Source of the DNA: Pontibacter qinzhouensis
GTDB taxonomy: Bacteria > Bacteroidota > Bacteroidia > Cytophagales > Hymenobacteraceae
Direction: 5' to 3'
Assembly (NCBI RefSeq): GCF_008017455.1
Contig: NZ_VRTY01000069.1
Coordinates: 1-34,176 of the forward strand
DNA: 34,176 nucleotides
Shown here: in pieces, positions 34,031-34,176 of the stretch
Layout of the letters: every line of letters starts with the position of its first letter
Position numbering within the stretch: the stretch's first letter is position 1
Position numbers and translations under genes: made by a program
The notes under the pieces: generated by a model
Seen by the model: only the letters and a program-made list of their open reading frames with translations
Databases searched by the model: none
What the model was told of the DNA's origin: nothing

Positions 34031-34090
34031 TAGACCCTTGACAAAATCCGGATCTAAAACCTTCTGGAGGCTATTTTTATTTAGATAATT
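34031..34090 (-). repeat. Dispersed hairpin repeat, copy K
   Basis: Read on the minus strand: AATTATCTAAATAAAAATAG box, CCTCCAGAAGGTTTT hairpin, and the 3' box GTCAAGGGTCTA. Confidence 0.8.
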
Positions 34091-34176
34091 CAGTAGCAAA
34101 GTTTGAAAAAGCTTGAATTGAAAAGTTTGTTGCATCTGATCAAACCTCAGAAAGTATACAATATACGATGCTATTA

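Larger units (their letters stand above)
33692..34176. other. Right-edge intergenic region with two repeat copies
   Basis: No gene is seen up to the window end. It contains hairpin repeats J (plus strand) and K (minus strand), which face each other 148 bp apart. The promoter of the Bor-like gene should be at the left end. Confidence 0.5.

Overview
The window looks like a chromosomal segment of a Bacteroidota bacterium, most likely Cytophagales/Hymenobacteraceae (Pontibacter-like). This is inferred from gene content: a SusC-type carboxypeptidase-regulatory fold protein, a ThuA plus PVC-type dehydrogenase lipoprotein, several tandem-domain universal stress proteins and a Bor-like lipoprotein. 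Weak Shine-Dalgarno sequences and one promoter fitting the Bacteroidota pattern (TTTG, 19-21 nt, TAnnTTTG) agree. No rRNA, tRNA or CRISPR array was found. I could not run a database search, so family names rest on motif reading.

Left edge (1-2.6 kb): AT-rich, accessory-looking DNA. A SRPBCC membrane protein and a DUF1877 (YfbM-like) protein are separated by an attC-like structure, as in an integron cassette array. Next comes a wrecked zeta-toxin/kinase pseudogene that overlaps an intact 58-aa partner gene. 2.7-7 kb: an outer-surface CarboxypepD_reg-like protein, a class I methyltransferase, and an OprP-type porin with an 869-bp IS5-family element inserted 10 bp upstream of its start codon.

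7-13.3 kb: a DNA-damage block of SRAP/YedK-like abasic-site protein, Pol IV (dinB) and a 980-aa DnaE-type (error-prone-like) polymerase. 13.4-22.3 kb: a sugar-oxidation locus with a reverse-strand AraC regulator divergent from a 1211-aa lipoprotein (ThuA, PVC dehydrogenase, HEAT-like, cupredoxin). MFS transporter, tagatose/psicose-3-epimerase-like and Gfo/Idh/MocA genes follow. The likely logic is periplasmic oxidation of a sugar, uptake, then cytoplasmic epimerisation and redox steps.

22.6-31.2 kb: a stress/redox island with four tandem-domain universal stress proteins (two near-duplicates), a flavodoxin/HemG-like protein, and a two-gene unit of a PAS-only sensor and a CZB-like protein. Both near-duplicate usp genes carry a TGAC-N4-GTCA-type palindrome at a similar upstream position. 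31.6-33.7 kb: a Bor-like lipoprotein followed by an aldonolactone-oxidase-like flavoprotein.

The most distinctive feature is an interspersed intergenic repeat of about 60 bp. It has eleven copies from 8.2 kb to 34.1 kb, on both strands, each with an A-tract/hairpin/T-tract core between two conserved boxes. It sits at gene ends, in operon gaps and once over the last codons of the AraC gene. I do not recognise it as a named family.
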